Assembly: GCF_000482385.1 (NCBI RefSeq)
Contig: NZ_AXVD01000033.1
Coordinates: 1 to 55,207, forward strand
Direction: 5' to 3'
Source of the DNA: Nocardia sp. CNY236
Lineage (GTDB): Bacteria; Actinomycetota; Actinomycetes; Mycobacteriales; Mycobacteriaceae
Length of the DNA: 55,207 nt
The translations under genes were made by a program, and so were the position numbers. The notes beneath the pieces were generated by a model that ran no database searches, was not told the DNA's origin, and was given only the letters and a program-made list of their open reading frames with translations. Shown here one piece after another: positions 1 to 15,000 of the stretch (position 1 is its first letter; every line of letters starts with the position of its first letter).

Positions 1-1
1 C

Positions 2-3000
2 CTGGCCCGCACCCTGCCGGCCTACATGCTGCCCACCACCTTCGTCGTCCTCGACCGCTTGCCCCTCAACGCCTCCGGCAAACTCGACCGCACCGCCCTC
101 CCCGCACCCGCACCACAGATCACACCATCCCGCTCTCCGAGGGGCGCGGCGGAAATACTTGTCGCGGAAACCTTCACGGCGCTGCTCGGTGTGACCGGCG
201 TCGGAGCGGACGACGACTTCTTCGCCTTGGGCGGCAACTCGCTCAGTGCCACCCAGCTCGCTGCCCGGTTGAGTACGGCGACCGGCGTCGAGGTCGCCGT
301 GCGCACGATATTCGACGCGTCTACCGTGCGCTCGTTGGCTCGGCGGATCAGCGTCGATCGGCCGAGCGAGGCTTCGTCGGCCCGGATGCCGTCGCTTGCG
401 GTGCAGGAGCGTAGCGAGCCGGTCCCGGTGTCCATCGCACAACAGCGCATGTGGTTCCTCAATCGGTTCGACACCGCGAGCGGTGGATACAACATCCCGT
501 TCGCGTTGCGCCTGAGCGGAGCGCTCGAGGTAGCCGCTCTCGCGGCGGCCATCGCAGACGTGTTCGCACGGCACGAGACTTTGCGCACGATCTATCCCGA
601 ATACGATGGCGTCGCATCCCAAGTGGTACTTCCCGTCGAGACCGAGCCGGTCGAGCTGGAGGTGCGGTCGGTCCTTGCCGCCGAGGTGGCCGACCGCGTC
701 GCACGCGCGGCGCGGACCGGTTTCGACGTCACCACGCACGTGCCGTTGCGTGTGGAGTTGTTGCGCGTTCGCGACGACGTGTCCCCTGATGGGGGACAGG
801 TGCACATCCTGGTCTTCGTCGTGCATCACATTGCCGCCGACGGGTGGTCGTTCGCGCCGCTGACCCGAGATCTCGCACACGCCTACGTGGCGCGTTGCGC
901 GAACGAAACACCAACGTGGCAGCCGTTGCGCGTCCAGTACGCGGACTTCGCCATCTGGCAACGCGGTGCTCTCGGCTCCGCCGCCGACCCGGATTCGGCG
1001 ATCTCGCGCCAGCTGAGCTATTGGACCGATCGGTTGGCCGGACTACCCGAGGTGGTGACCCTACCGTCGGATCGGCCCCGGCCTGCGGTCGCGACGAATC
1101 GGGGCGGCGCCATGACCGGTCGTCTGGATGTCGCCCTGCACGAAGGTATTCAGGAGCTCGCTGCCGCGCATCGGGTGACGCCGTTCATGGTGCTGCACAC
1201 CGCCTTGGCCATCGTGCTCGGTCGCTACGGTGCAGGCACCGACATCGTGATCGGCACCCCGGTCGCGGGGCGGGGTGAGCAAGCCCTGGACGATTTGGTC
1301 GGCATGTTCGTCAACACGCTCGTGCTGCGCGCCGAGGTCGCGCCGGACGCGAGCATCGCGCAACTGCTCGCTGCCGTGCGAACCTCCGACCTCACCGCCT
1401 ATGACCATTCGGCTGTGCCGTTCGAGCAGTTGGTCGAGACCTTGAATCCGGTCCGTTCGCAGGCGCACGCACCGCTGTATCAGGTTGCGCTGACGGTACA
1501 GAATCATGCCGCGCCACAGTTGCAGTTGCAGCAGTTGGCTATTGCCGCGGTCGAGGTCGGTGCGGCGCCGATTCAGCTGGATCTCGACTGGACACTCACC
1601 GAGCGCCATACCGCCGACGGGGCGCCGGACGGCATCGATGTGCACCTGCACTATGCCCAGGACCTGTTCGACGAACCGACCGTTGTGGAGTTCCTGGCCG
1701 TCTACCAGCGGGTGCTGCAGGCCATGCTGAACGATACTCGCACGCTGGTCGGTGACATCGAGTTGATGTCGGCGACCGAACGCAGACTGTTGTTGTCGGA
1801 GCGCAACGCGACCGCGCACCCCGTGCCGGCACAGACGTTGGACGATGTGCTGACCGCGCGCGTTGCGGCCACGCCCGACGATGTCGGCGTGCACTACGAG
1901 GGCGCCGAGCTGACGTATGCACAGTTCGCCTCCCGGGTCAACCGACTGGCGCGGCGGCTGATCGCCGAAGGCGTGGGGCCGGAGACCATCGTGGGTTTGG
2001 CCGCGTTGCGTTCGGTCGACATGCTCGTGGCGATGTATGCCATCGTTCGTGCGGGCGGGGCCTACCTGCCGATCGACCCCGCACATCCTGCCGACCGCCT
2101 GATGCAGGTGGTCGAAACTGCCGCGCCACGGCTGGTATTGACCGCAGGTGGGGCGGTGCTGTCCGAACTCGACGGCGTGGGCGTGCTCGACCTGGACGAA
2201 CTCGAACTCGAGGGCCTCGACGACGGGCCGGTGTCCGACGACGAACGAATCGCGCCGTTGCGCCCGGACAATACGGCCTATGTGCTGTTCACCTCCGGCT
2301 CCACCGGTCGACCCAAGGGCGTCGCCGTAGCCCATCGTGCGATCATGAACCAGCTGCGCTGGCTGGAATTCCGCTACGAGGTCACCGCGTCCGACCGGAT
2401 TCTGCAGCGAGCACCGCTGACATTCGACGTCTCGGTCTGGGAATGCTTCCTGCCGATCGCGGTGGGAGCGCCGGTGGTGATCGCCCGCCCGGCCGGCCAC
2501 CTGGACCTGGCATATTTCGCCGATCTGTTGCGCACGCACCGGATCACCATCGCCGAATACGTACCGTCGGTGTTGGCCGCCCTGATCGGTGAGGGCATGG
2601 GAGACGCGCTGCGCTCGTTCCGTCACTTGCACTGTGGCGGTGAGGCGCTCACCCCGGATCTGCTCGAGGCGCTCCACGGCAGCTTCGACGGCGCCGTGCA
2701 CAATGCCTACGGTCCCACCGAGGCTGCGATTTCGGCGATCTATCACGAATTCACCGATGCCGATGCGGAATCCGGTCGTGAGGTGGCGATCGGTCGTCCA
2801 TGCTGGAACACCCGGGCCTACGTGCTGGATGGCCGACTGCGTCCGGTCCCGACCGGAGTCTCCGGTGAGCTGTATCTGGCCGGAGATCAGCTGGCCCGCG
2901 GTTATCACGCGCGCCCAGGGCTGACTGCCGAGCGGTTCGTTGCCGATCCCTTCGGCCCGTCGGGACAGGTGATGTACCGCACCGGCGATATCGTGCGCTG

Positions 3001-6000
3001 GAACCGCGATGGTGACCTGGTATACCTGGGCCGTAATGACTTCCAGATCAAACTGCGTGGTCAGCGCATCGAACTTGGTGAGATCGAGGCCGTTCTTGCC
3101 GCCGCGGCCGGGGTGACGAACGCCGCGGTGGTCGTCGCCGCCGATACCGCGGGTTACGAACACCTGGTCGGCTACGTCAGCGGCGCCGGTTGCACTGCGG
3201 AAGCGGTACTCACCGAGGTCCGCGCGCAGCTGCCGGCGTATATGGTGCCCTCTCAGCTGGTCGTGCTGGACGAGATGCCATTGACCACGGTCGGTAAGTT
3301 GAATCGGTCGGCGCTGCCGGCGGTCGAATTCACCGGCACCGCCACAGCATTTCGCGCCCCGCGGGAAGGGGCGGAGGCGGTGCTGGCCGCGTTGATCGCC
3401 GACTTGGTCGGCGCGGACCGGATCGGCGCGGACGACGACTTCTTCGCCCGCGGTGGAAATTCACTGCTGGCCATGCGATTGGTCGCTCGCGCGAACACGG
3501 CACTGGGCTGTGCCCTCACCGTTCGCGAAGTGTTCGAGGCGCCGACTGTCGCCGAGTTGGCGCAGGTGCTCACACGAGCCATGCGGCCGGAGACCACCAC
3601 GCGGCTGGCGCTGACATCGCAGGCGCGGCCGGCGCGCATTCCATTGTCGATGGCGCAGAACCGAATGTGGCTGCTGCACCGGCTCGACCCCGACTCGAGT
3701 GTCTACAACCTGCCGATCACCATGCGACTCACCGGCGCACTCGACCGCCACGCCCTGCAGGCTGCCTTGGGTGATGTGATCGATCGGCACGAAGCGCTGC
3801 GCACCGTGTTCCCGGCCGACGAGCAGGGACCTGCCCAGGTGGTGCTCTCTGGCACGGACCTGCCCGAACTGGAATTGCCGGCGATCGAGGTGTCGGAGTC
3901 CGGGCTGCGCGCAGCGGTACTGGCCGCGGCCGCCGACAGCTTCGACCTGGCGCGCCGAATTCCATTGCGGGTAATTCTATTCCGCGTTACACCCGGAGAT
4001 CACGTGCTCACGGTGGTGGTACACCACATCGCCGCCGACGGTGGCTCCATTGCTCCCTTGGCGCGCGACCTGATGACGGCCTACACCGCTCGCGCGGTGG
4101 GACAGTCGCCGCAGTGGCAACCGCTGGCGGTCCAGTACCCGGACTTCACCCTGTGGCAGCACGAGGTGCTCGGTTCGGCAACCGATCCGGATTCCGTGCT
4201 CTCGGGTCAGCTCGACTATTGGCGAGCCGAGCTCGCCGGACTCGCGCCGGTCCTGGAGTTGCCCGCCGACCGCCCGCGCCCGCCAGTGGCCACTGGGCGA
4301 GGCGCGACCGTCGAGTTCGCGATCCCGACGGATCTGACCGGCTCGCTCACCGACCTCGCCCGCGGGCACGGGGTATCGACGTTCATGGTGCTACATGCCG
4401 CGTTCACGACCTTGCTGGCTCGGCTGGCCGGCGTGGACGACATCGCCGTCGGGACCCCGGTGACCGGGCGCGGCGAAGAAGCGTTGGACGAGATGGTCGG
4501 CATGTTCGTCAACACACTGGTACTACGCACACCGGTCGCGGCGGACACGTCGTTCGCTGCGTTGCTCGGCCGGGTGCGTGCGGTCGACACGAGCGCCTTC
4601 GCGCACGCGGAGCTGCCCTTCGAGCGACTGGTCGAAGAACTGAATCCGGTCCGATCACAGGCACATTCGCCCATTGTGCAGACTCTGCTGACCTTCGGCC
4701 ACCGCGACGACACGGTATTGCGCCTGCCCGATCTCACGGTCTCGGCATACCCGTTGGACAACCAGGTCGCGCAGTTCGATCTGGCCATGGAAATCGCCGA
4801 ACACGGCGCGAGAGGTGAGGCCACCACACTGGGCGGAGTGGTTCGGTACGCGACGGATCTGTTCGACCGTGACACCATCGAGGTGTTCGCAGCGCGCTTC
4901 GTTCGTGTGCTGCAAGCGGTGGTCGCCGACCCAACCGTACGGGTCGGCGATATCGAGCTGTTGGATGCGTCCGAGCGTGCGTTGGTGCTCGACCGGTGGA
5001 ACGACACCGCGGTGCCGTTGGACCCGGCTGCGACCCTGCAATCGCTGTTCGAAGCCCAGGTGGCCAGCACGCCGCACGCGCCGGCAGTCACGGTCGAGGG
5101 CCACAGCCTGTCCTACCTCGAGTTCGCTGGCCGGGCGCGTCGATTGGCGCGCTGGCTGGTCGACCAGGGTGTCGGTCCCGACACCCCGGTCGCCGTCGGC
5201 ATGCGTCGTTCGCTGGACCTGATGGTCGGCATCTACGCGGTGACTCTCGCTGGCGGCGCGTATGTCCCGCTCGATCCCGATCACCCGGCCGATCGGCTGG
5301 ACTATGTGCTGACCACGGCCCGGCCGGTATGCGTGCTCACCTCGGGTGTCGATCTGGAGGTGGACACCGCGCGCCAGGTTCGGCTCGATCGGCTCGATCT
5401 GACCGGCTACTCCACCGATCCCTTGACCACGCGTGACCGGCTCGGCTGGCCGCGAGCCGACCACACTGCATACGTGATCTTCACTTCGGGCTCGACCGGC
5501 CGCCCCAAGGGGGTTGCGGTCTCGCACGCGGCGATCGTGAATCGGCTGGCCTGGATGCAAGCGGACCACCCGTTGTCCGCGCAGGATGTGGTGTTGCAGA
5601 AGACGCCGGTCACGTTCGATGTATCGGTGTGGGAAGTGTTCTGGCCATTGGCTTTCGGTGCCCGTGTAGTCGTGGCGCGCCCGGAAGGGCATCGGGACCC
5701 CGCGTATGTGGCGCAGGTGATCGCCGAGCAATGCGTGACGACAGTGCACTTCGTGCCTGCGATGCTCGGCGTGTTCCTGACCGAACCGAGCGCCGCGCAG
5801 TGCACGTCGCTGCGCCGGGTGTTCTCCTCGGGTGAGGCATTGCCTGCGGTGGCCGCGCAGCGTGCGCGAGAGGTGCTCGGCGCGGGGGTGCACAATCTGT
5901 ACGGTCCCACCGAGGCCGCGGTCGATGTCACTGCGCACGAGGTGACCGATGCGGACCTGGTCACCGTGCCGATCGGCCGGCCGGTGGCCAACACGCGAGT

Positions 6001-9000
6001 ACTGGTGCTGGACGCACGGATGCGGCCGGTGCCGGTCGGTGTGCCCGGTGAGCTGTACCTGGCGGGCGTGCAGGTGGCTCGAGGATATGTAGCGCGGCCG
6101 GAGCTGACCGCGGACCGGTTCGTGGCCGATCCGTTCGGACCTGCCGGGACGCGGATGTATCGGACCGGGGACCTCGTGGCGTGGCGGCCCGATGGCGAGC
6201 TGGAGTATCTGGGCCGCACTGACTTCCAGGTGAAGGTGCGCGGCCTGCGCATCGAGCCGGGCGAAATCGAGTCGGCATTGACGGCATTGGATTCGATCGC
6301 GCAGGCCGTGGTATCGGTGCATGCCGACGACCGTCGGGGTGACCAACTCGTCGCGTACGTCGTCGCTCGACCCCGGCACACGATCGATCTCGACAGTGTG
6401 CGCACGGCGGTGGGCGCCGCCCTGCCCGCCTATATGGTGCCCGCGTCGTTCGTGGAGTTGGACGCCTTCCCGGTCAACGCCTCGGGCAAGCTGGACCGTA
6501 GGGCGCTGCCCGCACCGGTGTTCGCCACCGCCGAATACCGTGCCCCGCAAACCCGCGTGGAGGCGACCGTTGCGCGGATCGTCGCGCACCTGCTCGGCGT
6601 CGAACGCGTCGGTGGCAACGACGACTTCTTCGCTCTGGGCGGCAATTCGCTGCTCGCGACCCGGACCGTGGCTCGGCTCGGGGCCGAGTTGGATGCCCAG
6701 ATCCCGGTACGCCTGCTGTTCGAGGCGCCGACCGTCGCTGCGCTGGCCGCGCTGGTCGAACAGCTGGTCGGCACCGGTGGCAAGCCCGCGCTGGCCGCGC
6801 GACCGCGTCCCGAGCGAGTGCCGCTCTCGCCCGCGCAACAACGCTTGTGGTTCCTCAATCGCTTCGATCCGTCCGAAACGGTGTACAACATCGCCGTGGT
6901 GGTCCGCCTGACGGGAGCTCTCGACCAGGACACCCTGGCCGTCGCCCTCGCCGACGTGACCGGCAGGCACGAAACGCTGCGGACCGTATATCCCGACCTC
7001 GACGGTGTCGGTTACCAGCACATTCTCGATCCAGGTCCGACGCCGCGGATTCAGCGCTTGGACACCGTGGACGCACTCGGCGCATTCGTATCGGCCCCGT
7101 TCGACCTCACCGACGACCTACCGTTGCGCATCGGACTGGTGACCGTGTCCGATCAGGATCGGATTCTCGCTCTGGTGGTGCATCACATCGCGGCCGACGG
7201 GTTCTCGATGGGCCCGCTCGCCCGCGACGTCGCCGCGGCATACTCGGCGCGCGCGGCGGGCGTCGCACCGATGTGGACCGAGCTCGACGTGCAGTACGCC
7301 GACTATGCGCTCTGGCAACGAGAAGTGCTCGGCGCCGAGGACGATCCGGAATCGGTGGCGGCCCACCAACTGCGCTACTGGCGGCGGACGCTGCGAGGTC
7401 TGCCCGCGCACGTGGATCTGCCGGCCGACCGGCCACGCCCGGCCGTCGCCTCGCACGCGGCGGCCAGTATCACGACGACGCTGTCGGAGGACCTGCGCGC
7501 CGGGATCGCGGCTGTTGCTGCGCGTCATGAGGCCAGCGAGTTCATGGTGGTGCATGCCGCGCTGGCCACCGTGCTCGCTCGGCTGTCCGGGACGACCGAC
7601 ATCGTCGTCGGCGCACCGATTGCTGGTCGGGGCGACGCAGCACTGGACGACCTGGTGGGGATGTTCGTCAACACCCTGGTGTTGCGCGCCGAGGTGCGGG
7701 GCTCCGATACCTTCGCCGCGGTGCTGGGCCGGGTACGCGAGGCAGACCTGGATGCTTTCGCGCACGCCGACATTCCGTTCGAGCGATTGGTCGAGGCGCT
7801 CGACCCGCCGCGCTCCCAAGCGCGACATCCGTTGTTCCAGATCGCGCTGTTCTATCAGAACCTGGAGCCGATCACCGCGGACATGGCGGGTGTTGCGGTG
7901 TCGGAGTACGAATTCGACTACGAGACCAGCCCATTCGACCTGCAGCTGACCATCGGTGACGGCACGCTGCGGCTCACCTATGCGACCGACATGTTCGATG
8001 CCGCCACCGCGGAAACGTTCGGCAGGCGCTTCGCTCGCGTGCTCGCCGCGGTGATCGACGACTCCGACCAGGTGGTCGGGGACATCGATCTGTTCGATGA
8101 CGGCGAGTGGCACCGTGTGGTCACCGAGTGGAACGATTCCGCGCACACGGCGTTCGGCGCCGAGATGTTGCTCGATGAGTTCGAGGCCCAAGCTGCCGCC
8201 ACGCCCGACGATCCGGCGCTGGTGTTCGTGCCCGACACCACCACGACGGCAACGGCGGACGAGATCACCATGAGCTATGGCGACTTGGACCGGCGTTCCA
8301 ACCAGTTGGCTCGTCACCTGATCGCCACGGGTGTGGGACCGGAATCGCGCGTGGCGCTGGTGATTCGACGATCGCTCGACCTGGTCGTCGGGATGTATGC
8401 CGTGCTCAAGGCGGGCGGCGCCTACGTTCCGATCGACCCGGACCATCCGACGCAGCGCAACGCCCACATCCTGGACTCGGCGCGGCCGGTCGTCGTGCTC
8501 ACCACGACCGGCGACCGGATCGACACCGGCGAGACCATGCCGACGGTCCTGGTCGACCGGGTCGCGCTACAGGACTACCCCGACGATGCGATCGCCGCCG
8601 AGGAACGCACCGCGCCGATACACCCGCTTCATCCGGCCTACGTCGTCTTCACCAGCGGATCCACCGGAAGACCCAAGGGCGTCAGCGTGTCGCACGCCGC
8701 GATCGTCAACCAGATGACCTGGATGCAGTCGCACTATCGACTCGACGCCGAAGACGTCTACCTCCACAAGACCGCGACCACCTTCGACGTGTCGCTGTGG
8801 GGGTACTTCCTTCCGCTGCGCGTCGGCGCCACCGTCGTGTTGGCTGCTCCGGACGGCCACCGCGACCCCGGCTACCTCGCCCACACGATTGCCGAAAAGC
8901 AGGTCACGGTCACCGATTTCGTGCCCTCCATGCTGAGTGTCTTCGCCGGGCATGTCGAAACGACACGCCAGCGTAGCGACCTGGACTCGTTGCGTATGCT

Positions 9001-12000
9001 GTTCGTGATCGGCGAGGCATTGCCCGCCGAAGCCGTTCGCACCTTCGGCGCGGTGAGCGCCGCCCGGCTGCACAATCTGTACGGCCCCACAGAGGCGGCG
9101 GTGAGTATCACCTACCGCGACGTCACCGGCGAAATCGACCGCACCGTGATGCCGATCGGCACTCCGGAGTGGAACAGCCGGGTGTATGTGTTGGATTCCC
9201 GATTGCGCCCGACACTGCCAGGAGTGGCCGGTGAGCTCTATCTGGCCGGCGTGCAGTTGGCGCGCGGCTACCACGGCCGGCCCGACCTGAGCGCGGATCG
9301 TTTCGTGGCCAACCCGTTCGGTGCGCCGGGTGAGCGGATGTACCGCACCGGTGACCTGGTGCGCTGGGACGGTGGGGACTCCGCTGAGCTGGTGTACCTG
9401 GGCCGCACCGACTTCCAGCTGAAGTTCCGGGGCCAGCGTGTGGAACTCGGTGAGATCGAAGCGGCGCTCGCCGCCGTTCCCGCGATCGCCCAAGCGGCGG
9501 CACAAGTGGTCACCACCCCGGCCGGCGACGACCAGCTGGTCGGCTACCTGGTCGCCCAACCGGGTGCCGTGCTGTCGGATGCCGAGGTTCTCCGCGCCGT
9601 TGCGGCCACGCTCCCGTCGTACATGATCCCCTCGGCGCTGGTGACCATGGACGAGTTCCCGCTCAACGCCTCCGGAAAGCTGGACCGAAAGGCCTTGCCG
9701 GACCCGGTGTTCGACCGGGTCACCTATCGCGCCCCGGCGACGCCGGCCCAGCGGTTGGTGGCCGAGGTCTTCGAATCGGTCCTCGGTGCCGGACCGATCG
9801 GCGTCGACGATCACTTCTTCGCTCTCGGCGGCAACTCGCTCAGCGCCACCCGCGTGTTGGCCCGGCTCGGCGAGCGACTCGGGCGCCGGGTCCCGGTCCG
9901 GCTGCTGTTCGAGGCGCCCACAGTGCACGCCCTGGCTGCACTGGTGACCGTGCAGGACACCCACGAGCAGTTGGCGCCGCTGGTCGCGGGGCCGCGGCCG
10001 GCGCGAATCCCGCTGGCGCCGGTGCAGCGTGGCATGTGGTTCCTGAACCGGCTCGACCCGGTCTCGCCTGCGCACAACATCCCGGTCGCACTGCGTATCG
10101 AGGGCGAACTGGACGTTGCGGCGTTGTGCTCGGCATTCGACGATGTCGTGGCACGGCACGAGACACTGCGCACGATGTATCCGATCGACCCGGCGGGAGT
10201 CGGCCACCAGGTGATCCTGTCGCCGGAGGCCGCGGGGGTGCGCTTGGCGCTCGAATCACTCGACGGTCGCGCAACGGCGGAGCGGATCGGCGAATTCCTC
10301 GGCGCCGGATTCGACGTCACTGCCGGTGTACCGGTGCGTGCGGTGCTGTTGCGCGAGCACGACACCAGTCACGTGGTGGTTGCCGTCGTGCACCATATCG
10401 CGGCGGACGGCTACTCCATGGGACCGCTGTTGCGCGACTTGGTGGCGGCGTATCTCGCCCGCGTCGATGGCTCGCAGCCGCTGTGGCCCGACCTCTCGGT
10501 GCACTACGCGGACTATGCGCTGTGGCGCACAGCCGAACGCGAGTCCGCGCAGGCCCGCGATCTGGCCTATTGGACCGAGACGCTGCGTGCATTGCCCGGC
10601 GAACTCGAGTTACCCACCGATCGTCCGCGTCCCGCGGTGGCGAGCAAGCGCGGCGCGAGCGTGCGAGCCAGAATTGGCGGCGACATCGCCTCCCGGGTGC
10701 GCGATCTCGCAGCGCGATCGGATGCGACACCGTTCATGGTGGTGCACGCGACGCTCGCGGTGCTGCTGGCTCGCCTGACCGGCTCCGACGACATCCCGAT
10801 CGGTACCCCGGTGGCCGGCCGTGGCGTGGCGGCATTGGACGATCTGGTCGGCATGTTCGTCAACACCGTGGTGCTGCGTACGCGGCCGAATCAGGATGGT
10901 TCCTTCATCGATTTGTTGGAGCAGACCAAGGAGGTCGACCTCGCCGCATTCGGCCATGCCGAGGTGCCGTTCGACCATGTGGTGGACGAACTCGACGTCG
11001 AGCGCTCGCAAGCGAGACATCCACTGTTCACGGTGGCGTTGAACTACCCGGCCGCCGATGCGGATCTGTTCGCGGTGCCCGGCCTCACGCTCGGCGCGGT
11101 CGCGTTCGACGAGCCGGTCGCTCGGTTCGACCTGCAGTTCACCGTGGCTGCCGAGCCGGACGCAGAAGGTCATCTGGCCGTCGAACTCGACTACGCCACA
11201 GACTTGTTCGACGACGGCACTGCGACAGCGATGCTGCGCCGTTTCGGCAGACTGCTCGGCGCGCTCACAACGGAACCCGACCTCCCGATCGGGGCGGCCG
11301 ACCTGCTGGCGCCCGCCGAACGCGCCGAGTTGCTCGGCCGTCGTGGTGGTGCGCCGGCGCCGGCACGCACGTTGGCGCAGCTGATGGCCGCCGCGGTCGC
11401 GTTCGACCCCGATGCGGTCGCGCTCGTCGAGGGGGAGCGGCAGATGAGTTACCGGGTGCTGGACGAGCAGTCGTCTCGGTTGGCCCGAGTACTCGTCGGA
11501 CGCGGTCTCGGAGCCGAGGACGTGGTGGCGGTGGCGGTGCCGCGCTCGATCGAATCCATGCTGGCGTTGTGGGCGGTGGCCAAGACGGGCGCGATATTCG
11601 TCCCCGTCGATCCGACCTACCCGGCGGACCGTATTCGCCACATGCTCTCGGATTCCGGTGCCGCGCTGGGCTTGACGATCGCGGCGCAGCGCGCTGCGCT
11701 GCCCGGTGACCTCGACTGGCTGGTGCTCGATGCCCCTGAGACCGCCGCCGACACGAGTCGCACCAGCGCGCGCCCACTCGGCGCCGACGAGCTGTGTCGG
11801 CCCGTGCGGGTGGACAACCCCGCATGGATGATCTACACCTCCGGCTCGACCGGAATTCCCAAGGGAGTCGTGGCCACGCACGGTGGTCTCGCGGGAGTGG
11901 CTCGTGCCCAACGAGATCGGTACCAGGTCACCGCCGACGCCCGCGTCCTGCACGTGTCCTCACCCAGCTTCGACGCGTCCATGCTGGAGCTGTTGATGGC

Positions 12001-15000
12001 CTTGCCCGCGGGCGCGACGCTGGTGATTGCGCCTGCTGGGGTCTACGGCGGAGCCGAACTGACCGCACTGCTGCGTGACCAGCGGGTGACCCATGCGTTC
12101 GTCACCCCCGCGGTGTTGTCGACCCTCGATCCGACGGACGCGAGTGAGCTGCGTCAGCTCACTGTCGGCGGTGAATCGTACGGCGCGGATACGGTGCGCC
12201 GGTGGGCTGGCGAGCGATCGTTCTACAACACCTATGGTCCGACCGAGACCACTGTGATCACCACCATCAGTGCGGCATTGCGGCCGGGTGACCCATTGGA
12301 TCTGGGCACGCCGATTCAGGGCATGTCGGCGGTGGTGCTCGATGCGCGACTGCGGCCGGTGCCGGTCGGCGTGACCGGTGAGTTGTATCTGCGGGGTCCG
12401 GGCCTGGCCCGGGGATACCATGCGCGACCAGGTTTGTCGTCCTCCCGTTTCGTCGCCGATCCCTACGGACCCGCCGGTGGACGGCTGTATCGAACCGGTG
12501 ATCTGGTGCGGTGGCTGCGATCCGGTGCGATGAGCTATGTCGGACGCTCGGATCACCAGGTGAAGGTGCGCGGCTTGCGCATCGAACTCGGCGAGATCGA
12601 TGCCGTGCTCGCGGCACACGAGACTGTCGATACCGCAGTCACCGTGGGCCACACCGATGCTTCGGGAGCGGTTTCTCTGGTCGCCTACGTCGTCGCGGCA
12701 GGCAGCCGCACCATCGATACCGCCGAGCTGCTGGCCCATGCCGCCCGCTCGCTGGCGCCCTATATGGTCCCGAGCAGTGTGCTGGTGCTCGACGAGCTGC
12801 CCTTGACGCCGGTCGGCAAGCTGGATCGAAAGGCATTGCCGCAGCCCGAGTTGCATGCCGCGCCCTTCCGGGCTCCGCAGACCGAGACCGAACTGGTGGT
12901 GGCGCAGACCGTGGCCGAAGTGCTCGGTCTCGAGGGCGACGTGGGTTTGGACGACGACTTCTTCGCTCGGGGCGGTAACTCGCTGACCGCGACCCAGCTG
13001 GCTTCGCGGCTGGGTGCTCGCCTGGGGGTGGGCGTCGGGGTTCGGGTGGTGTTCGAGCATCCGTCGGTCGCGGCGCTCGCTCGCGCAGTCGCCACCCTCT
13101 CGGGTGAGCGTTCCCGGCCGGTGCTCGCCCGGCGTTCGAGCGCCGCTCCGGCACCGCTTTCGCTGGCACAGCAGCGGATGTGGTTCCTCAACCGGCTCGA
13201 TCGGCAGTCCACCGCGTACAACATCCCGCTCGCGGTGCGGCTGACCGGGGAGTTGGACATCGCCGCGCTCAACGCCGCCATCGGCGATGTCGTTGCCCGC
13301 CACGAAGTGCTACACACCGTGTACCCCCAGCACGAGTCCGGACCGGTGCAACTGGTGTTGCCCGCTGACGCGAACACGCCGGTGCTCGCGCCCATTGCGG
13401 TGTCCACCGATGATCTCGCCGCGGCCGTCGCGGATTTCGTCGGTGGCGGTTTCGATGTCACCGAAGCCATCCCGGTGCGTGCCCGGTTGTTCGCACCGGT
13501 CGACGGCGAAGCGGGCGACGCGGGCACCGACCATGTGCTCGTGGTGGTGGTGCACCACATCGCCGCGGACGGTTCGTCACTCGCTCCCTTGGCGCGTGAC
13601 GTCATGGTCGCCTACGCCGCCCGAAAGCGGGGCGCGGCGCCAGAGTGGTCGCCACTGCCGGTGCAGTACACCGACTTCAGCATCTGGCAGCGTGAGCTGC
13701 TCGGCGCCGAGGACGATCCCGACTCGCTGCTGTCGCGCCAGATCCGGTTCTGGAGTGAGACTCTGGCCGAGCTGCCGGCCCAGTTGACCCTGCCGGCGGA
13801 TCGTCCACGCCCGGCGATCGTCTCCACACGCGGCGGGCATGTCGATTTCGCAATCGACCCCACGGTGCACGCACAGCTGATCGACCTCGGCCGCGGATCG
13901 GGGGCGACGGTGTTCATGGTGATGCACGCGGCGTTCGCGGTGTTGCTGGCCCGATTGTCCGGCGGGGACGATATCGCTATCGGCACCCCGATCGCTGGTC
14001 GTGGTGAAGCAGCCCTCGACGACGTGATCGGCATGTTCGTCAACACCTTGGTGTTGCGGACCCGGGTCGATGCCGGCGACGGATTCGCCGAGCTGCTCGA
14101 GCGGGTACGCGCCACCGACGTCGCGGCCTTCGCGCATGCCGATGTGCCGTTCGAGCGCTTGGTCGAGGTGCTCAATCCGGAACGCTCCACCGCACGGCAT
14201 CCGCTGTTCCAGGTCGGCTTCTCCTTCCACAACCAGACCGAGGCGGACTTCTCGTTGGAAGGACTGACCGCCACTGCGGCCGATTTCGAATCCGAGGTCT
14301 CGCAGTTCGACCTGCACCTGGTGATCACCGACCGTTACCGCGCGGATGGCACGGCGGCGGGCATGGCCGCGTCGATCACCTACGCCACGGCGCTGTTCGA
14401 CGAGTCCACGGTGGCCGGGTTCGCCAATCGCCTACAGCGGTTGCTGCGCGCGGTCTGCGCGGACCCGCGACGGTCGGTCGGGGACCTCGCGCTGTTGGAT
14501 CCTGCGGAGACCGAGCGCATGCTGGTGGCGTGGAACCGGCCCGAGCGCAGCTTCACCCCGGCGACGCTGGTGTCGGCATTCGAAGCGCAGGTCGCCCGAA
14601 CACCGGAGGCGGTCGCACTGGTCGCCGGCACGCGGACGGTGACCTACCGCGAATTCGGTGCGCGGGTCAACCATTTGGCACGAGTGCTCATCGGGCGTGG
14701 AGTCGGCCCGGAAACAGTGGTGGCGTTGGCCATGCCGCGCAGCGTCGATCTGCTGGTCGCAATGTATGCGGTGGTGACGGCCGGCGGCGCCTATGTTCCT
14801 TTGGATCCGGCACACCCGGCCGGACGCACCGAACGGGTGTTGTCGGCCGCGAGCCCTCAGGTGGTGCTCACCTCGGCGCGAGCGCCGATGTCGGCGGCAA
14901 CCGTGTCGAACAACAGTGTGGTGCTCGATATCTCGACCGTGGATGCCATGGCGGCCGATCGGCCGGTGCGCGACGACGAAAGGCTCGCGCCGCTGTCGTC

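Noticed and set aside
1061..7021. Long minus-strand open frames (about 700 and 790 codons) opposite the first NRPS
   Set aside because: They are antisense shadows caused by G/C-rich third positions; their composition is unlike protein families and they have no ribosome sites.
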